A stretch of 64,000 nucleotides of DNA from Paenibacillus endophyticus (lineage in GTDB: Bacteria; Bacillota; Bacilli; Paenibacillales; Paenibacillaceae). The notes below the pieces were generated by a model that was not told where the DNA came from, did no database searches, and saw only the letters and a list, made by a program, of their open reading frames with translations. Location: NCBI RefSeq assembly GCF_014192395.1, contig NZ_JACHXW010000018.1, forward strand, positions 1 to 64,000, read 5' to 3'. This document shows, piece after piece, positions 35,380-44,863 of this stretch; positions within the stretch are counted from its first letter, which is position 1; each line of letters opens with the position of its first letter. The position numbers and the translations under genes were made by a program.

Positions 35380-36366
35380 ATGGAATATGTAAAGCTCGGA
35401 AATACAGGCTTGGACGTATCTCGTCTTTGTCTTGGCTGCATGAGCTATGGCGTAGCGGAGCGCTGGACGCATCCTTGGGTGCTTGATGAAGAGCAGAGCC
35501 GCCCCTTTATCAAAAAATCGCTTGAGCTTGGCATTAATTTTTTTGATACCGCGAATGTGTATTCAGACGGAACAAGCGAAGAAATTGTTGGCCGCGCTTT
35601 AAAAGAGTATGCGAACCGAGATGAAATCGTCATTGCGACCAAGGTTCATTTCCGTATGCATCAAGGTCCAAACGGCGCCGGCCTCTCGCGCAAGGCAATT
35701 ATGAGTGAAATAGATAAAAGCCTCAAACGGCTTGGAACGGATTACGTAGATCTATATCAAATCCATCGCTGGGATTATCATACTCCGATTGAAGAAACGA
35801 TGGAAGCTTTGCATGATGTCGTGAAGGCTGGCAAAGCAAGATACATTGGTGCATCTGCCATGTTTGCCTGGCAGTTCCAGAAGGCATTGTTTACAGCCGA
35901 AAAAAACGGATGGACCCGGTTTGTATCCATGCAAAACCATTTAAATCTTATCTACCGCGAAGAAGAAAGAGAGATGATGCCGCTGTGCAAGGAAGAAAAG
36001 ATCGGCGTCATTCCTTACAGCCCGCTGGCATCAGGAAGGTTGGCGCGTGATTGGTCGGAATCGACATATCGCTCCGAAACGGATCTAGCTCAAAAATCCA
36101 AGTACGATGCGGCTGCCCCTACAGACAGATCCGTAGTAGAGCGGCTTGCAGCAATCGCAGAAAAACGCGGTGTTCCCCGCGCTCAAATTTCCCTTGCTTG
36201 GTTATTGCAGAAGGAACCGGTAACGGCTCCGATTTTTGGCGCAACGAAAATGTCCCATCTGGAAGATGCGGTTGCATCGCTGTCCATAACGTTGACACCA
36301 GAGGAAATTGCTTCGCTGGAAGAGACGTACGTTCCACATGCTGTCGTTGGTGCTATTCGGATGTAA
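35380..36366 (+). CDS. Aldo/keto reductase
   Basis: 328-residue NADPH-dependent reductase of the YajO/general-stress subgroup. Catalytic tetrad visible as D and Y in FFDTANVYSDG, K in IATKVHF, H in YQIHRWDYHTP. The cofactor segment GVIPYSPLASGRL and C-terminal GATKMSHLEDAV are typical. The ATG at 35380 (MEYVKLGNTGL, the standard AKR start) is preferred to that at 35353. Reduces sugar or xenobiotic aldehydes; substrate unclear. Confidence 0.92.
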   Translation: MEYVKLGNTGLDVSRLCLGCMSYGVAERWTHPWVLDEEQSRPFIKKSLELGINFFDTANVYSDGTSEEIVGRALKEYANRDEIVIATKVHFRMHQGPNGAGLSRKAIMSEIDKSLKRLGTDYVDLYQIHRWDYHTPIEETMEALHDVVKAGKARYIGASAMFAWQFQKALFTAEKNGWTRFVSMQNHLNLIYREEEREMMPLCKEEKIGVIPYSPLASGRLARDWSESTYRSETDLAQKSKYDAAAPTDRSVVERLAAIAEKRGVPRAQISLAWLLQKEPVTAPIFGATKMSHLEDAVASLSITLTPEEIASLEETYVPHAVVGAIRM

Positions 36367-36390
36367 TGATGGCCTAGCATATAAAATAAC

Positions 36391-36423
36391 AAAAACGCCC
36401 TTTTATTGTCCAAGGGCGTTTTT
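36391..36423. terminator. Bidirectional terminator between convergent genes
   Basis: AAAACGCCCTT and AAGGGCGTTTT form a perfect 11-base stem with T/A tails on both sides, between the aldo/keto reductase and nitroreductase genes. Confidence 0.9.
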
Positions 36424-36433
36424 CCTGTTTATT

Positions 36434-36919
36434 TTACGAAAGGTGCTTCATTTTTTGTTGAATAGCTATGCGCTCTCGTGGCGCATTGACTTCCTCTGGA
36501 TAACCTACACCAAATATCCCGATAACCTCATAGTCTGATGGCACACCTAGAATTTCCCGCATTTTTGGAGCCATTGCCATGGAGGACCAGAATGTCCCTA
36601 CTCCTTCTGCCCATGCGGATAAGATGAAGTTTTGCACGAAGCAAGCTGTTGCGATCGCATTTTCTTTCGTTTCCAACTCGTTTGCACCATGCTTAGAGAT
36701 TACGACAATAACGATAGGGGCATTGAAGAAGTTGGTTTTGTGATTGAGCTTTGCTCTTGTCTCCTCACCGACCCAATACACTTCCCATGGCTCGGTTAGT
36801 TTATGATTAGGAGCCATTGTGGCAGCTTGCAGCCAAGTATTCATTTGTTCTACATTCACGGGATCAGGTTTAAAGTTTTTAATGTTACGACGAGTAGAGA
36901 TGATTTCAATCATATTCAA
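36434..36919 (-). CDS. Nitroreductase family protein
   Basis: 161 residues, small FMN-dependent nitroreductase. N-terminal STRRNIKNF is the usual phosphate-binding start and GVGTFWSSM plus YEVIGIFGVGYPEE are family motifs. The start is TTG at 36919, 9 bases from AAGGAGG. Lies 72 bases behind the His-rich small protein gene, perhaps co-transcribed. Likely reduces quinones or nitro compounds. Confidence 0.9.
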   Translation of the reverse strand: MNMIEIISTRRNIKNFKPDPVNVEQMNTWLQAATMAPNHKLTEPWEVYWVGEETRAKLNHKTNFFNAPIVIVVISKHGANELETKENAIATACFVQNFILSAWAEGVGTFWSSMAMAPKMREILGVPSDYEVIGIFGVGYPEEVNAPRERIAIQQKMKHLS

Positions 36920-36991
36920 GTTAAAAAACCTCCTTGTGGTTTTGTGATTTTTTTTGAGTATTGTCCTGCAGGGTAGCGTCTAGCGGATATT

Positions 36992-37354
36992 TTATTCGCT
37001 TTCCCCGTTTTCTGTTTCCGATTCACCTTGAAGTGGAGCAGCAGAGGAGTGGTTCTCTTCGAATTCGGTTCCGGCGATCACGTTCTCATCATGAAGGCCA
37101 AATAAATCAATGAACTCGTTCCGGACCATTTCAATTGCTTTTAACTCTCCGGCGATAACCTGATGGATAGCCTTCAATTCAGGCTGTTCTAGCTGTTGGA
37201 TAAGTGTCGTGCGCTTCACGTCCAGCCTCTGCAAAAATTCAAGCGCCCGCCCGCGGCGAAATGTCTGGGCACCCGCATGCTTCTGGCCCTTGCCGCCATG
37301 TCCCTCGTGGTGTCTTCCCTGTTTCCTGTGATCGTGGCGTTCATCATGTTTCAT
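36992..37354 (-). CDS. Small His-rich hypothetical protein
   Basis: 120 residues, cytosolic. Residues 1-26 are rich in His, Lys and Gly (KHDERHDHRKQGRHHEGHGG), which could bind metal ions. The rest (about 35-95) is helical and charged (ALEFLQRLDVKRTTLIQQLEQPELKAI), followed by an acidic disordered tail. Strong ribosome site AAAGGAGG. A GTATAC-AAAT-GTATAC palindrome lies upstream, so expression is probably repressor controlled. I do not recognise a named family; similar proteins seem common in Paenibacillus. Confidence 0.7.
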   Translation of the reverse strand: MKHDERHDHRKQGRHHEGHGGKGQKHAGAQTFRRGRALEFLQRLDVKRTTLIQQLEQPELKAIHQVIAGELKAIEMVRNEFIDLFGLHDENVIAGTEFEENHSSAAPLQGESETENGESE

Positions 37355-37424
37355 ATGAGTAACCTCCTTTTTCTAAGCGTGAGTGCATATTTAAAAAAGA
37401 TCAGTCTAATTACTTCATGATTAT

Positions 37425-37440
37425 GTATACAAATGTATAC
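37425..37440. promoter_or_regulatory. GTATAC palindrome, probable operator
   Basis: GTATAC-AAAT-GTATAC is a perfect inverted repeat 71 bases upstream of the His-rich protein gene. The form suits a TetR-, PadR- or MarR-type repressor. Confidence 0.5.
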
Positions 37441-37508
37441 TAACGAATACGTTTGTGTCAATGGTCATTCTTTATTTGGCCAAGTCTGGCCAGTTTTGCG
37501 AAAAGGAT

Positions 37509-38348
37509 TCATGAACTCGTCTCCATACTATAAAGCCTGCGATAAGTTTCCGGCGTCATGCCTTCTTTCCGGCGAAACGTGGCCACGAAATGGCTCGCAT
37601 CGCGGAATCCGACCGCTTCGCCAATTCGGCGTACCGTCCAGTCGGGGCGGGAAGGAAGCCATTCCTTCGCTTTCCGGATCCTCAGTTGAATCAAGTACGC
37701 GTAGGCCGTCTGGCCAAAAAGTTCCCGAAACTTTTCGTTCAGCTGCCTTTCGCCGATCTCAAGCAAGGCTGCCATCTCGGCTAAGCCGATTCCGGGATCG
37801 GCGAATTCTGCTTCAAGCCAGTCCAGCAAAATTTGAATCCGCTCCAGCCGTTTCGATATAGATGGCCGGTTGTCCGTTCGGGCATCGGTTCGCAGCAGCG
37901 TAAGGAAACGGTACAAATCGGATGAAAATTGCCAGCCCGACGGGTCGCCACCAGACTCGGCGGTCACTAGCATGTCTGCCAATAATGTCGATATTCGGTC
38001 ATTGCCGGCTTCCCACTGGAAGCGCTCCGCAATTTTCCAACCGAAAGATTGGATGAAGCTTGCCGCCATGCTCCCGTGAAACGTAATAAATCCGGTATGC
38101 CAAAAGCCGTTTTTTGCTTCGTAGCGATGCGGCGTTCCCGTAGATAGCAGCACACCTGAGTGCTCCGTCATTTTCCAGGTTTGGCCATTCGTCGATAGCT
38201 CGCCTTCGCCTCCGAGCGTTTGAAGCCAGTGAAAATAAGGGTAGCCATTTGGTCGGTCCATCATCTCTTGTTTGGGACTGACGCCAATCGATTCGAGCTG
38301 CAGCGGCAGCAACTCCGCTGGCGAAGGCGGAACGATTCGTTTCTTCAT
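37509..38348 (-). CDS. AraC family transcriptional regulator
   Basis: 279 residues. Cupin sensor (LQTLGGEGELSTNGQTWKMTEHSGVLLSTGTPH) and C-terminal double HTH (MAALLEIGERQLNEKFRELFG; VRRIGEAVGFRDASHFVATFRRKEGMTPETYR). ATG at 38348 (MKKRIVPP) has GGAGG 5-6 bases upstream; the in-frame ATG at 38375 does not. Divergent from the GH105 gene, its likely target. Confidence 0.92.
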   Translation of the reverse strand: MKKRIVPPSPAELLPLQLESIGVSPKQEMMDRPNGYPYFHWLQTLGGEGELSTNGQTWKMTEHSGVLLSTGTPHRYEAKNGFWHTGFITFHGSMAASFIQSFGWKIAERFQWEAGNDRISTLLADMLVTAESGGDPSGWQFSSDLYRFLTLLRTDARTDNRPSISKRLERIQILLDWLEAEFADPGIGLAEMAALLEIGERQLNEKFRELFGQTAYAYLIQLRIRKAKEWLPSRPDWTVRRIGEAVGFRDASHFVATFRRKEGMTPETYRRLYSMETSS

Positions 38349-38490
38349 GAAAACCTCCATATTCTTATATGTCATTTCTATATTTTTATATGGGACCGCA
38401 TAAAATTAACGCTTACAATAAAGAAGTATACTGCGGTTTTATCATACAAATCAATTAAACATAGGAATCAACTAAGAAGGGATGATCAAG

Positions 38491-39534
38491 TTGAAAATTA
38501 GCGCAAAAGAGAATGACCTGAAGCAAATCGTCGGACGCGTGGCGGAGTATACGTTCGGCATGGACCTGACGTGGGACTGGCCGGGCGGAGTCGCCTACTA
38601 CGGCGTTAGTCGGGCATACGAAGTGACGGGAGAACAAGCTTATTTGGATCGAATGATCGCTTGGGTGGACGAATACATCGAGGCAGGGCTTCCGGTATGG
38701 ACGGTCAATACTTGCGCGATGGGACATATGCTGCTCACTTTGTACGAGCAGACGAAGGACGAGCGGTATGCGGAGCTTATTTTCAGCAAGATCGATTATC
38801 TGGAAAATAAAGCATTGCGTTTCGGCGACCGGGTGCTCCAGCATACGGTGTCGGCCAAAAACGATTTCCCTGAGCAGTGCTGGGCGGATACGCTATTCAT
38901 GGCGGCGTATTTCATGCTGCGCGCGGGCATCATGTTTGACAAAAAACATCTCGTAGAGGACGCTCTGCATCAATTTTTCTGGCATATCAATTACTTGCAG
39001 GACGAGAACGACGGGTTGTGGTATCACGGCTACAACCATATCAAGCAGGATCACATGTCCGGCATGTATTGGGCGCGAGCCAATGCCTGGGCGGCTTATA
39101 CGATGTCCAGAGCGGCCAGTATTTTGCCGGAAGCTTATCTATATCCTCCAATGATGCATATATGGAGCTCATTGCGCGATCAGCTTGCTGCGGTTAAGAA
39201 GCTGCAGAAGGAAGACGGTCTCTGGGGCACCGTGCTTGATTATCCGGAAGCCTATGGGGAAGTATCAGCTACGGCAGGCATTGCGGCGGCAATGATTACG
39301 CAAGGAAACCCGCTGCATGGGAAGCATGTGCAGAAGGCTCTTGACGGCGTACTCGCGAACATCGCGGACAACGGCCGCGTAAGGAACGTATCAGGCGGCA
39401 CCGCCGTTATGAACGATATCGCCGGCTACCTTGGCATTGACCGGAAATGGGCGCAGGGCTGGGGGCAGGGGCTTGGGCTTGCGTTTTTGGCCTCGGCTAT
39501 CGACGAACTTAAGAAAGAGTCGGACAAGCTTTGA
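38491..39534 (+). CDS. GH105/GH88 unsaturated glucuronyl or rhamnogalacturonyl hydrolase
   Basis: 347-residue cytosolic enzyme with the alpha6/alpha6-barrel of YteR/YesR. It removes the 4,5-unsaturated uronic acid left by a polysaccharide lyase. The catalytic Asp lies in QCWADTLFMAAYF (about residue 133), and HMSGMYWARANAWAAY and GWGQGLGLAF are family segments. I favour the TTG at 38491, about 10 bases from AGAAGGG, over the ATG at 38482 that touches that site. It complements the PL8 lyase at 27304, although that gene is distant. Adjacent divergent AraC regulator. Confidence 0.9.
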   Translation: MKISAKENDLKQIVGRVAEYTFGMDLTWDWPGGVAYYGVSRAYEVTGEQAYLDRMIAWVDEYIEAGLPVWTVNTCAMGHMLLTLYEQTKDERYAELIFSKIDYLENKALRFGDRVLQHTVSAKNDFPEQCWADTLFMAAYFMLRAGIMFDKKHLVEDALHQFFWHINYLQDENDGLWYHGYNHIKQDHMSGMYWARANAWAAYTMSRAASILPEAYLYPPMMHIWSSLRDQLAAVKKLQKEDGLWGTVLDYPEAYGEVSATAGIAAAMITQGNPLHGKHVQKALDGVLANIADNGRVRNVSGGTAVMNDIAGYLGIDRKWAQGWGQGLGLAFLASAIDELKKESDKL

Positions 39535-39602
39535 CGATCGCACAGCGTGCGCGCTTCTCCCGCAGCTAGCCACAATGATTGTTCGTTTGCATTGCCCATT
39601 GA

Positions 39603-39627
39603 AAGCCCTGCGTAACGCGCAGGGCTT
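39603..39627. terminator. Bidirectional terminator between convergent genes
   Basis: AAGCCCTGCG pairs perfectly with CGCAGGGCTT around TAACG; it lies between the GH105 and AraC genes. The T tail is short. Confidence 0.75.
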
Positions 39628-39680
39628 GTTGTCGTTTGAAGGTTGTGCAGCGCTGCGTGCGGATCATGCAGCTGCGGTCT

Positions 39681-40928
39681 TTATAGATGTAATGACTGGC
39701 GGTTACGGTACTGTTTCGGCGTCATGCCTGTATGTTTTTTAAATGCTTTGACGAAATGAGCTTGATCGTAGAAAGTTAGTCGCTCACCGATTCTCGACAT
39801 CGTGTCGCCCGAGTGGTCAAGCAGCTTCTTGGCTTCCTCGATTCGTTCTCGCTGGATATAGCTCATCAGAGTCAGGCCCGTTTCCTTTTTGAACAGTTGT
39901 GACAAATAATGAGGGTTAAGTCCGGATAGCTCAGATAGCAGCTGCAAGGTCAATTCTTCGAAGATATGCAGATAAATATACTCTTTACATACCTGGACCG
40001 GCTTAGAATGGTTGTTGTTTCGGCATTGGTTGACTCGATCGGCAAAATCCGAAATGGCGGTGAAAACGGCAGTCTCAATCGCGCCTAATTCGTTCAATTC
40101 CTCGATATGCTGAACATGCAGATCGCATAACGTCATCGCCAGCTCCTGATACACGCCACCTTCGATTGCTGCGCGGCTGCTTAAGGCGATGCCGCAAATC
40201 GCTGGGTTTTTAACACTTCGTATTTGGCTTCGTTTCGATTGAACCCCAACGGCATTGATCCCGTTGGTTGCTTTGATCAATTGCTTCATCAACTCTTTTT
40301 TGTCCCCGCGCGTAATGAGTGCCAACATCTGATTCACGCCAACGATTCCATCATGAAAAATAGAATACTCCCGCCGGTCGGCTAGTTCCAGTTCGTTTTC
40401 CTGCTGTTGAGCGGCTAGCCTGGATTGCATTGTGGACTGGAGAACGTCCGTAATGTCAAGAGGCTCCCGATTCACGATCCAGTTCGCCAAGACGCAAATA
40501 TGCAGGAAACGAAAGTGGTCAACAAGCGGGAGACTGTTCATATATTCCATCCATTTCGGCCTATCCTGGACAAGGATGCCGTGCTCAATCAACCAATCGC
40601 GATTTAATTCGCTAGTATTCCGTCTGATGGTCGGGCCTATGACGATGACAGCCATACATTGCCCATTACGCATCGCAGGTACTACGGCAAACTGCTCCAA
40701 ATCATGGGTCTCGAATATAATCGGGCGGTTTAATTTCTTTCCGTTCGCTGCGGCAAACCGGAAGAGATCGGCTGAATCCGGATACGTTGGATGAACGGCA
40801 AGCTCAGCGCTCCAGATGAATTCCTGATGGTTGTCGTAAGTCCATTTGCAGAAAACAGGCAGCTGCAAGCTTTCATGAACGTATTTGCACAAATAGTCCA
40901 GATCAGTTAATTCTCCCGCGGATTCCAT
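39681..40928 (-). CDS. AraC family transcriptional regulator, large sensor
   Basis: 415 residues. The N-terminal half (about 1-310) is a large all-purpose sensor with no cupin motif, and resembles the longer AraC proteins that sense through a PocR/GAF-like fold. The C-terminal double HTH reads LLSELSGLNPHYLSQLFKKETGLTLMSYIQRERIEEAKKLL and SRIGERLTFYDQAHFVKAFKKHTGMTPKQYR. ATG at 40928 follows GAGGATG. It is divergent from the GPH symporter operon and probably controls it. Confidence 0.88.
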   Translation of the reverse strand: MESAGELTDLDYLCKYVHESLQLPVFCKWTYDNHQEFIWSAELAVHPTYPDSADLFRFAAANGKKLNRPIIFETHDLEQFAVVPAMRNGQCMAVIVIGPTIRRNTSELNRDWLIEHGILVQDRPKWMEYMNSLPLVDHFRFLHICVLANWIVNREPLDITDVLQSTMQSRLAAQQQENELELADRREYSIFHDGIVGVNQMLALITRGDKKELMKQLIKATNGINAVGVQSKRSQIRSVKNPAICGIALSSRAAIEGGVYQELAMTLCDLHVQHIEELNELGAIETAVFTAISDFADRVNQCRNNNHSKPVQVCKEYIYLHIFEELTLQLLSELSGLNPHYLSQLFKKETGLTLMSYIQRERIEEAKKLLDHSGDTMSRIGERLTFYDQAHFVKAFKKHTGMTPKQYRNRQSLHL

Positions 40929-41002
40929 TCATTCATCCTCTTTTCGTACAATTAATATACGTAAAATACCATACTTGAAAGATTGTGTGTGACATAATTC
41001 AA

Positions 41003-41018
41003 ATGTAAAGGCTTACAT
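41003..41018. promoter_or_regulatory. ATGTAA palindrome before symporter operon
   Basis: ATGTAA-AGGC-TTACAT is a perfect inverted repeat 25 bases before the symporter start. It is cre-like in form but could be an operator for the divergent AraC protein. Confidence 0.45.
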
Positions 41019-41042
41019 GAATGCGTCATGAGGGGGAGATTT

Positions 41043-42443
41043 ATGGCAGCTGCTGAAGTAATTGGACAAAAGGTTGACGATGATGGTGAACGGCCGAGGC
41101 TTACATTAAGCGAAAAGATTGGGCTGGTTATTGGGAATGCGCCTAATACGTTTCATTATCAAATGATTCAAATGTATTTGTTGTTTTTCTACACGGACTT
41201 TATGAAAATCAGTCCGGCTTTTATAGCGGCCTTATTCCTTATTTCCCGAATAGCGGATGCACTGTTGGCTCCGATTTTTGGAGCGATGCTGGATAAAATC
41301 ACCACGCCGTGGGGGAAATATACGCCTTGGTTTCTTATCCTTGGCGTACCTTTCGCCATCGCTGGATGGTTAACCTTTACGGTTCCCGATTTAAGCGAAT
41401 CCGGCAAAATGGTTTACGCTGTCGTGACCTATGCGATCTATAGCTTGTTCGCTTCCGTCATAACGATCCCCAGCCAAGCGGTTGTGCCGGCCGTGACCAA
41501 GCGAATCGAAGAGCGAATCACAATCGCCCAGCTCGGTTTTCTGTTCATTCTCATTGGTGCGCTAATTGTGCAGGTTGGGACGGTTCCTTTGTACAAAGCA
41601 TTAGGCGGAGGAGATGATAGCAAAGGCTTTTCCATTTTCATGGCAGCGGCGGCAGTCATAACCATTGTAATATCCATTTTTCAATCGGTACGAGTGAAGG
41701 AGCGTTATCTTGTAGCCGTAAAAAAAGATAAAAAATCGCCTACTTTCAGACAGATGTTTGCCGCTACGTTCTCGAACAAATACGCGATCATTTTATATGT
41801 CTATTTGTTCTCAAGCGCCATATCCTCCGGTATTCGTTCCGGCGTCCAGATTCATTTTTACAAATATTTTTTCAACAATGAAGGCTTAATGGCGATTATA
41901 GGAATCGTTGTCCTCATCCCGACACTGTTCGGAGTAGCATTCAGCCAAAGGGTAATAAGACGCTTCGGATTGAGAAATACGGTACTCGCAGGCGTATTCA
42001 TCAATCTCATTACATGCCCAGTCTTTTTATTTATCCCGTCCGGCACGACCGGCCTCATGATGCTTATTGCCGTATCTGTAATCACAAGCCTTATCGGCGG
42101 ATTCGCGAGTCCGGCGCAGGGAGTGATGATGCCCGCGGCGATCGATTACACCGAATGGAAGAGCGGGCTGAACTTAAATGCGTTTATGAGCTCATTCAAC
42201 GGCTTTATCCAAACGTTTGCGACGGCGTTGTCCGGAGCGATCGCGGCAGGAGCGCTTACGGTGATCGGATACGTGCCGGACGTGGTGCAAAGCGACGGAA
42301 CATTGTTCGGGCTGAAAATATTGATCGGGGTGCTCCCTGCCGTGTTCGGCGCATTCGCCATATGCATGGTCTGGTTTGATCTGACGGAGGAGAAGCAGTC
42401 GCGTATTTCAAAAGAACTGGCAGAAAGAAGGAGAAATGCTTAA
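41043..42443 (+). CDS. MFS transporter, GPH family sugar:cation symporter
   Basis: 466-residue membrane protein with about twelve helices. GPH hallmarks: N-terminal GLVIGNAPNTFHYQM, ISRIADALLAPIFGAMLDK (the RxxDxxxDPxxG-like loop) and GKYTPWFL between helices. The family takes up glycosides, pentosides and hexuronides with H+ or Na+. ATG at 41043 after AGGGGGAG. The last base of its TAA is the first of the next ATG, so it is translated together with the esterase-like protein, which points to an imported esterified sugar or uronide. Confidence 0.92.
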   Translation: MAAAEVIGQKVDDDGERPRLTLSEKIGLVIGNAPNTFHYQMIQMYLLFFYTDFMKISPAFIAALFLISRIADALLAPIFGAMLDKITTPWGKYTPWFLILGVPFAIAGWLTFTVPDLSESGKMVYAVVTYAIYSLFASVITIPSQAVVPAVTKRIEERITIAQLGFLFILIGALIVQVGTVPLYKALGGGDDSKGFSIFMAAAAVITIVISIFQSVRVKERYLVAVKKDKKSPTFRQMFAATFSNKYAIILYVYLFSSAISSGIRSGVQIHFYKYFFNNEGLMAIIGIVVLIPTLFGVAFSQRVIRRFGLRNTVLAGVFINLITCPVFLFIPSGTTGLMMLIAVSVITSLIGGFASPAQGVMMPAAIDYTEWKSGLNLNAFMSSFNGFIQTFATALSGAIAAGALTVIGYVPDVVQSDGTLFGLKILIGVLPAVFGAFAICMVWFDLTEEKQSRISKELAERRRNA

Positions 42444-44488
42444 TGTCCATTCCTGATACGAATCAAGCAAACAACCACAATACGTTATATGACGGTCAAC
42501 AGGACCCGCAATTCCAGAGTCCTTATGTGGACATGGACGAATGGAGAGAGGAGCCCGTGCGCCATCGGTATATGCATGGCGGATTCACAGGCACCGAAAC
42601 GAGGTTTTCGTTTTATTTTCCGCTCGAAGAGAACTATAGGGGACGATTCTTTCAACCGGTTTATCCTGTGCAAGGCAGCGAGAACGCGGCTCAATCCCAC
42701 GTTGATGGCATTGATAATAAAATTGGGTTTGCCATAACCAGGGGCTCTTATCTGGTAGAAACCAACATGGGAGGCGCATCCTCTGATGTTACGCTCGTGT
42801 ACCGAGCTAGCGCTGCGGTGGCGCTGTATTCGCGGGTGAAAGCGACAGAACTGTTCGGACCGCATCGCCCATACGGTTACATTTATGGCGGAAGCGGCGG
42901 CGGATTTAAAACGATGAGCTTCATAGAAAATACGACCGGCATTTGGGATGGTGCCGTACCGTTCGTCATCGGAACGCCTATGGCGATCCCGAACGTGTTC
43001 ACAGCTCGCGTCCACGCCATGAGAATTCTCAAAAATAAATTCCCAGGCATTATCGACGCAATCGAGCCGGGTGGCGGCGGGGATATGTACGCCGACTTGA
43101 ACGAGGAAGAACGGCAAGCGCTTGAAGAAGTTACGCGATTGGGCTTTCCTCCCAAAGCATGGTTTGCTCACGAAGAGATTGGCGACGGCGCCCTTACGGT
43201 GCTGACGCCTGCCGTGATGAAGATGGATTCAGCGTATTTCGATGAGTTCTGGACCGTTCCCGGATACCTTGGTGCCGATCCCGATAGCTCAGCTTCAAAG
43301 GCTCGGCTCCAATTCAAGACGGTCGTATCAGAGGTTGTGCGACCGCGTAAGCAAGGGAAGACGGAGTCCTCTTCAGCGAGCAATATGGGTGTTGACGAAG
43401 CTTGGAAAATGCTGACGGAAGCGGAGGAAAGCATTCCTTCTTTTAAAGTGGAGAGCGTACCTGGAGGGGATGCTTATCTCGATGGCGCGTTTATCAGAGT
43501 CATTAGCGGTGAGGCGGCAGGTCTGAAAATCCCGCTCGGACGATTGGACGGAAACGTTGTCACGATTGGTTCGGCATTTGGCTTCTTCGCGTCGCTTCAA
43601 GCCTTGGAAGCTGTGAAAGCAGGTGATGAAATCATGCTCGACAACTCGGATTACATCGCCATTCAAACCTATCACCGGCATCAGGTTCCTTCCAGCGACT
43701 ATGCGGTATGGGATCAATTCCGGGATGAGAACGGCGAGCCGTTGTATCCGCAGCGCCCGTTTCTCGTAGGGCCGGCCGTTGCTTTCGGGGGCGCGGGTTC
43801 CTTGCAAAGCGGTCGGTTTCAAGGGAAAATGATCGTCGTGCAGACGCTTTTGGACGAGAGCGCATTCCCTTGGCAAGCGGACTGGTATCGCAGCAAGGCA
43901 CAAGAACATTTAGGTGGAAAATTGGATGAAAGCTTTAGGCTTTGGTATGTGGATCACGCTTTACACGCGGATACGAGCTCGAACGGCGCGCTAGATGAGC
44001 TTCATATCGTGACGTATGTACCAGCACTGCATCAGGCGCTTCTGGATTTGAGCGATTGGGTGGAGCGGGGAATTGCACCTCCAGCCAGCACAAACTACGA
44101 AGTTGTAGACGGACAAGTTGTGGTTCCCTACAGCGCGGCGGACCGCAAAGGCATTCAACCCGTCATTGCCCTTACGGCAAATGGCAGTGAACGTGCAGAA
44201 GCTTTGGTTCACGAAAAAGTTCATTTCAAAGCGGTAGTCGAAGTTCCGCCGAATACGGGGAGGATCGTTGTCGCGGAATGGGATTTTGAAGGGAAGGCTG
44301 ACTTCCCGGTTAAAGCGGATATACGCCATTTGAACGAAGAGGGATCGCAAGCCGTGATTGAGGGGACATATGCATTTTCCATGCCAGGCACATATTTTGT
44401 CGTATTGCGGGCAGCGTCGAACAGGAGCGGCAGCGACCTCTTTACGCAGGTGCCGAACTTATGCCGAGTGCGGGTCGTTGTGAAATAA
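42443..44488 (+). CDS. Tannase/feruloyl-esterase-like alpha/beta hydrolase with C-terminal PKD-like domain
   Basis: 681 residues and no signal peptide. YIYGGSGGGFKTMSF (S151) is an alpha/beta-hydrolase nucleophile elbow of G-x-S-x-G type. A segment near residue 500 (WYVDHALHADTSS, H505) and ALLDLSDWVERGIAPPAS resembles the end of tannase/feruloyl esterases. The last 105 residues form a PKD-like beta domain (AEWDFEGKADFPV, then GTYFVVLRAASNR). Such domains are mostly extracellular, so a cytosolic setting is odd. TAATG overlap with the symporter gene. An esterase removing acyl groups from imported uronide or phenolic sugar is the best guess. Confidence 0.6.
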   Translation: MSIPDTNQANNHNTLYDGQQDPQFQSPYVDMDEWREEPVRHRYMHGGFTGTETRFSFYFPLEENYRGRFFQPVYPVQGSENAAQSHVDGIDNKIGFAITRGSYLVETNMGGASSDVTLVYRASAAVALYSRVKATELFGPHRPYGYIYGGSGGGFKTMSFIENTTGIWDGAVPFVIGTPMAIPNVFTARVHAMRILKNKFPGIIDAIEPGGGGDMYADLNEEERQALEEVTRLGFPPKAWFAHEEIGDGALTVLTPAVMKMDSAYFDEFWTVPGYLGADPDSSASKARLQFKTVVSEVVRPRKQGKTESSSASNMGVDEAWKMLTEAEESIPSFKVESVPGGDAYLDGAFIRVISGEAAGLKIPLGRLDGNVVTIGSAFGFFASLQALEAVKAGDEIMLDNSDYIAIQTYHRHQVPSSDYAVWDQFRDENGEPLYPQRPFLVGPAVAFGGAGSLQSGRFQGKMIVVQTLLDESAFPWQADWYRSKAQEHLGGKLDESFRLWYVDHALHADTSSNGALDELHIVTYVPALHQALLDLSDWVERGIAPPASTNYEVVDGQVVVPYSAADRKGIQPVIALTANGSERAEALVHEKVHFKAVVEVPPNTGRIVVAEWDFEGKADFPVKADIRHLNEEGSQAVIEGTYAFSMPGTYFVVLRAASNRSGSDLFTQVPNLCRVRVVVK

Positions 44489-44863
44489 GCCGATAAAATG
44501 GTAAGACTAGACCGTTAGATATGGTTCATGCCATATCCAACGGTCTTTGTTTGTCTAGAGATTATCAAACATAAAAGATGTGGCATCGATGAAAATACCA
44601 TTTCGTTGAAGCGAGCATGTCGTTTGATTCTTGAAAAACCGTAATGATTGAAAAACCGGTTGATTAACATTTTGCAGTTGATCCAGATGTGCGTTTGCTC
44701 TATGATGGTGACGACATCATTTCTGTACGGCAGCGTGGAATTCGGCACCCTTCCTTACCAAGCTAAGTGATGTTTTTTTATTTCAATTATGCAAGGAAAC
44801 AGACAGCAATGCCAAGCTGCAGCTGCTGCTAAGCGGCTAATGTACGAGAGGAGTGAATCGGTA
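44489..44863. other. Interval with terminator, possible operator and gene remnant
   Basis: After the terminator at 44509-44550 there is no intact gene until 44864. AACCGGTT at 44654-44661 (in AAAAACCGGTTGATTAAC) resembles the LacI-type sites found downstream. A short frame at 44668-44766 reads as plausible protein (VDPDVRLLYDGDDIISVRQR) up to a TAA, with a stop just upstream, so it may be the tail of a lost gene. The ribosome site AGAGGAGTG of the next gene is near 44849. Confidence 0.3.
44509..44550 (+). terminator. Intrinsic terminator after esterase-like gene
   Basis: AGACCGTT (44509-44516) and GATATGG (44518-44524) pair with CCATATC and AACGGTCT (44531-44546), followed by TTGTTTG. Confidence 0.82.
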
